DNA from: Candidatus Parvarchaeota archaeon
Lineage (GTDB): Archaea; Nanobdellota; Nanobdellia; Parvarchaeales; Parvarchaeaceae
Direction: 5' to 3'
Assembly (NCBI GenBank): GCA_030044235.1
Contig: JASHWD010000071.1
Coordinates: forward strand, 1-14,558
DNA length: 14,558 bases
Shown here piece after piece: positions 13,477 to 14,558 of this stretch (position 1 is the stretch's first letter; each line of letters begins with the position of its first letter). The position numbers were made by a program, and so were the translations under genes. Below the pieces are notes generated by a model. That model made no database searches. It saw only the letters and a program-made list of their open reading frames with translations, and had not been told where the DNA came from.

Positions 13477-13569
13477 ATGGCAAATAAACCTACAAAAAAA
13501 CAAGAAACGGAAAACGAATCTGACGAAGCTACTTGTTGTTGTGGTGGGAATTGCGGTTGTGGAGATTAA
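13477..13569 (+). CDS. 30-residue Cys-rich microprotein (CCCGGNCGCGD tail)
   Basis: A short gene of 30 residues and a TAA stop. The N-terminal 19 residues are polar and probably disordered (MANKPTKKQETENESDEAT); the last 11 are CCCGGNCGCGD, with five Cys (20, 21, 22, 26 and 28) in ten residues. Such clustering suits metal or Fe-S binding, or a redox target. It begins 24 nt from a good TATA box and is divergent from a thioredoxin gene, so a link to thiol redox or metal handling is reasonable but unproven. A C-terminal Cys/Gly tail of this kind is a plausible conserved archaeal motif, though I cannot name a family. Small size limits confidence that it is translated. Confidence 0.6.
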   Translation: MANKPTKKQETENESDEATCCCGGNCGCGD

Positions 13570-13656
13570 ACAGACCAGAAATAGACAAATCTTTTAACCG
13601 TCTAAACAAGCCGCTAAATCAACGCATTGATAGGTATAACCCTCTTTTTATTTAGT

Positions 13657-13670
13657 TAGATTTAAATCTA
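13657..13670. promoter_or_regulatory. 14-bp perfect palindrome containing the TATA box of the surface protein gene
   Basis: TAGATTTAAATCTA is a perfect palindrome; its centre ATTTAAAT (13660-13667) is TATA-like and centred about 26 nt from the ATG at 13690. A protein binding the palindrome would block the promoter directly, so a repressor site is possible. CAGGAG at 13671-13676 is a possible Shine-Dalgarno but is 13 bases from the ATG. Confidence 0.5.
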
Positions 13671-13689
13671 CAGGAGTATTACTTAAGGT

Positions 13690-14558
13690 ATGCGTAAAAA
13701 ACCTTCTACGACAATTGATAAGCGTAGTCAAGCTACATTGGACTTCTTAATTAGTTGGGGTGCCGTTCTCGTTATAATAGTAATCGCGGTGGTGGTACTG
13801 TTTGAATTAGGTATCTTTTCAGCGCCAAAGCCGCAGACTCTCATAAATGGATTTCAGGGGGTGCAGGTTACTGACGCAGCAGCAAATCAATCTATTCTAG
13901 TCGTGAAATTGACTAATTCTTTTGGTCAGCCTATAAATATAGATAACCTCTCCGCGTCCTACAACGGAAAAACCGCATCCGGCTTACGTTGCTCCACTTT
14001 ACAGGTCGCAGACGGTTCTACCGCTCTCTGTAGATTAAATATTTCTAGTCTCAGTCTTCCAAGTACTTATCTAATCGGATTAACAGTACAATATTCGCCT
14101 TCAGATTCGAACGTAATAGTCTTCTCCAATGGTACGATAACCAGCCAGCTAGTTTCAAGAACGGTTCTCCAAGCGCTAAATAACGTTACTACTTTCTTTG
14201 AAGAGGAGAACCTACCCACATATTCGAACTGGTCGGTGGATGTCAACGGCGTAGCTTACTCAAATGAGGTACCCACATCTGGTTTAGGGATAATAAGTGT
14301 TAGTCTTCCATTTGGTGTTTACGCTTACAACGCAAGTAATGTGACTACAGAGACGCCGCCAAATTGTAATGGCGTTCATTCATCCCCGGCGGAGGGAATA
14401 TTTAATGCAGGTTCGACTACTTTTATAATCTATCAAGGAACGTGTAAAACATATATCTTGGCAAATGCCGGCGGAGAAACTAGACTTGATATACTTGATT
14501 ATGTAGCAGATTTTAATGCGACATATGATGGACAAACTAATTCGTCCCCTAGACTTTA
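13690..14558 (+). CDS. Type IV pilin-like secreted surface protein, C-terminus off the window
   Basis: The frame is open from the ATG at 13690 to the window end (289 complete codons). The N-terminus is a class III (type IV pilin) signal: basic KKPSTTIDKRS, then Q14 as the likely first residue after cleavage, Asp18 at the +5 position, and a hydrophobic helix DFLISWGAVLVIIVIAVV extending to about 43. This matches the KGQAALEFL-type signal of archaeal pilin-like proteins, cut by PibD-like peptidase. The exposed region is beta-rich, Ser/Thr/Asn-rich, with at least eight N-glycosylation sequons, and four Cys (two close pairs). About residues 175-225, FFEEENLPTYSNWSVDVNG up to LPFGVYAYN, resemble the Ig-like FTETGLP...WSV.NG repeats of archaeal extracellular proteins. 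Likely surface or pilus-like. Confidence 0.82.
   Translation, partial: MRKKPSTTIDKRSQATLDFLISWGAVLVIIVIAVVVLFELGIFSAPKPQTLINGFQGVQVTDAAANQSILVVKLTNSFGQPINIDNLSASYNGKTASGLRCSTLQVADGSTALCRLNISSLSLPSTYLIGLTVQYSPSDSNVIVFSNGTITSQLVSRTVLQALNNVTTFFEEENLPTYSNWSVDVNGVAYSNEVPTSGLGIISVSLPFGVYAYNASNVTTETPPNCNGVHSSPAEGIFNAGSTTFIIYQGTCKTYILANAGGETRLDILDYVADFNATYDGQTNSSPRL

Noticed and set aside
13570..13689. tRNA or small RNA in the gap before the surface protein
   Set aside because: No tRNA-like arms or strong stems are seen; the only structure is a T-run and the promoter palindrome.

Overview
The window reads as archaeal, most likely from a small-genome DPANN-type lineage; Micrarchaeota/ARMAN-like is my best guess, by impression rather than comparison. 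The archaeal evidence is aIF2-gamma, eS6, Alba, diphthamide synthesis, archaeal-type FtsZ next to SecE, and a pilin-type class III signal peptide. TATA boxes of the form ATATAAAT or TTTATATA sit about 24-30 nt from most first start codons, so many transcripts look leaderless. DNA is AT-rich, coding is dense, and no gap exceeds about 300 bases. I saw no tRNA, rRNA, CRISPR array, insertion sequence or other mobile element.

Region 1 (1-4058) is an NAD(P) salvage block: nicotinate phosphoribosyltransferase (minus strand, cut by the window edge), and a divergent operon of nicotinamidase-like hydrolase, NadE, PRPP synthetase and NAD kinase. Together these cover nicotinamide to NADP, including supply of the PRPP co-substrate; only the NaMN/NMN adenylyltransferase step is not in the window.

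Region 2 (4059-5165) is a single unrecognised soluble 294-aa gene with a strong promoter, a strong Shine-Dalgarno and a bacterial-looking hairpin/oligo-T terminator. Region 3 (5174-6852, minus) holds an extended-SDR sugar-nucleotide epimerase and a Dph2 that lacks its whole N-terminal domain.

Region 4 (6911-11959, plus) is an information-processing and cell-division stretch: eS6, aIF2-gamma and a PIN-domain protein in one tightly overlapping unit; Alba and an FKBP-type protein; then FtsZ, a SecE with a long coiled-coil extension, and a ParB/SerK-fold protein. The eS6 and Dph2 promoters share one 58-bp gap and probably one TATA element.

Region 5 (11960-14558) is more accessory: a divergent pair of unrecognised genes (one with a ribbon-helix-helix N-terminus and repeats at its promoter), a thioredoxin with a CVFC active site divergent from a 30-residue protein ending in a cysteine-rich tail, and the start of a secreted type IV pilin-like surface protein that runs off the window.

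The most notable points are the Dph2 that is missing a domain, the cysteine-rich microprotein beside thioredoxin, the NAD module, the unusual GTP-binding motifs of aIF2-gamma, and the extended SecE.
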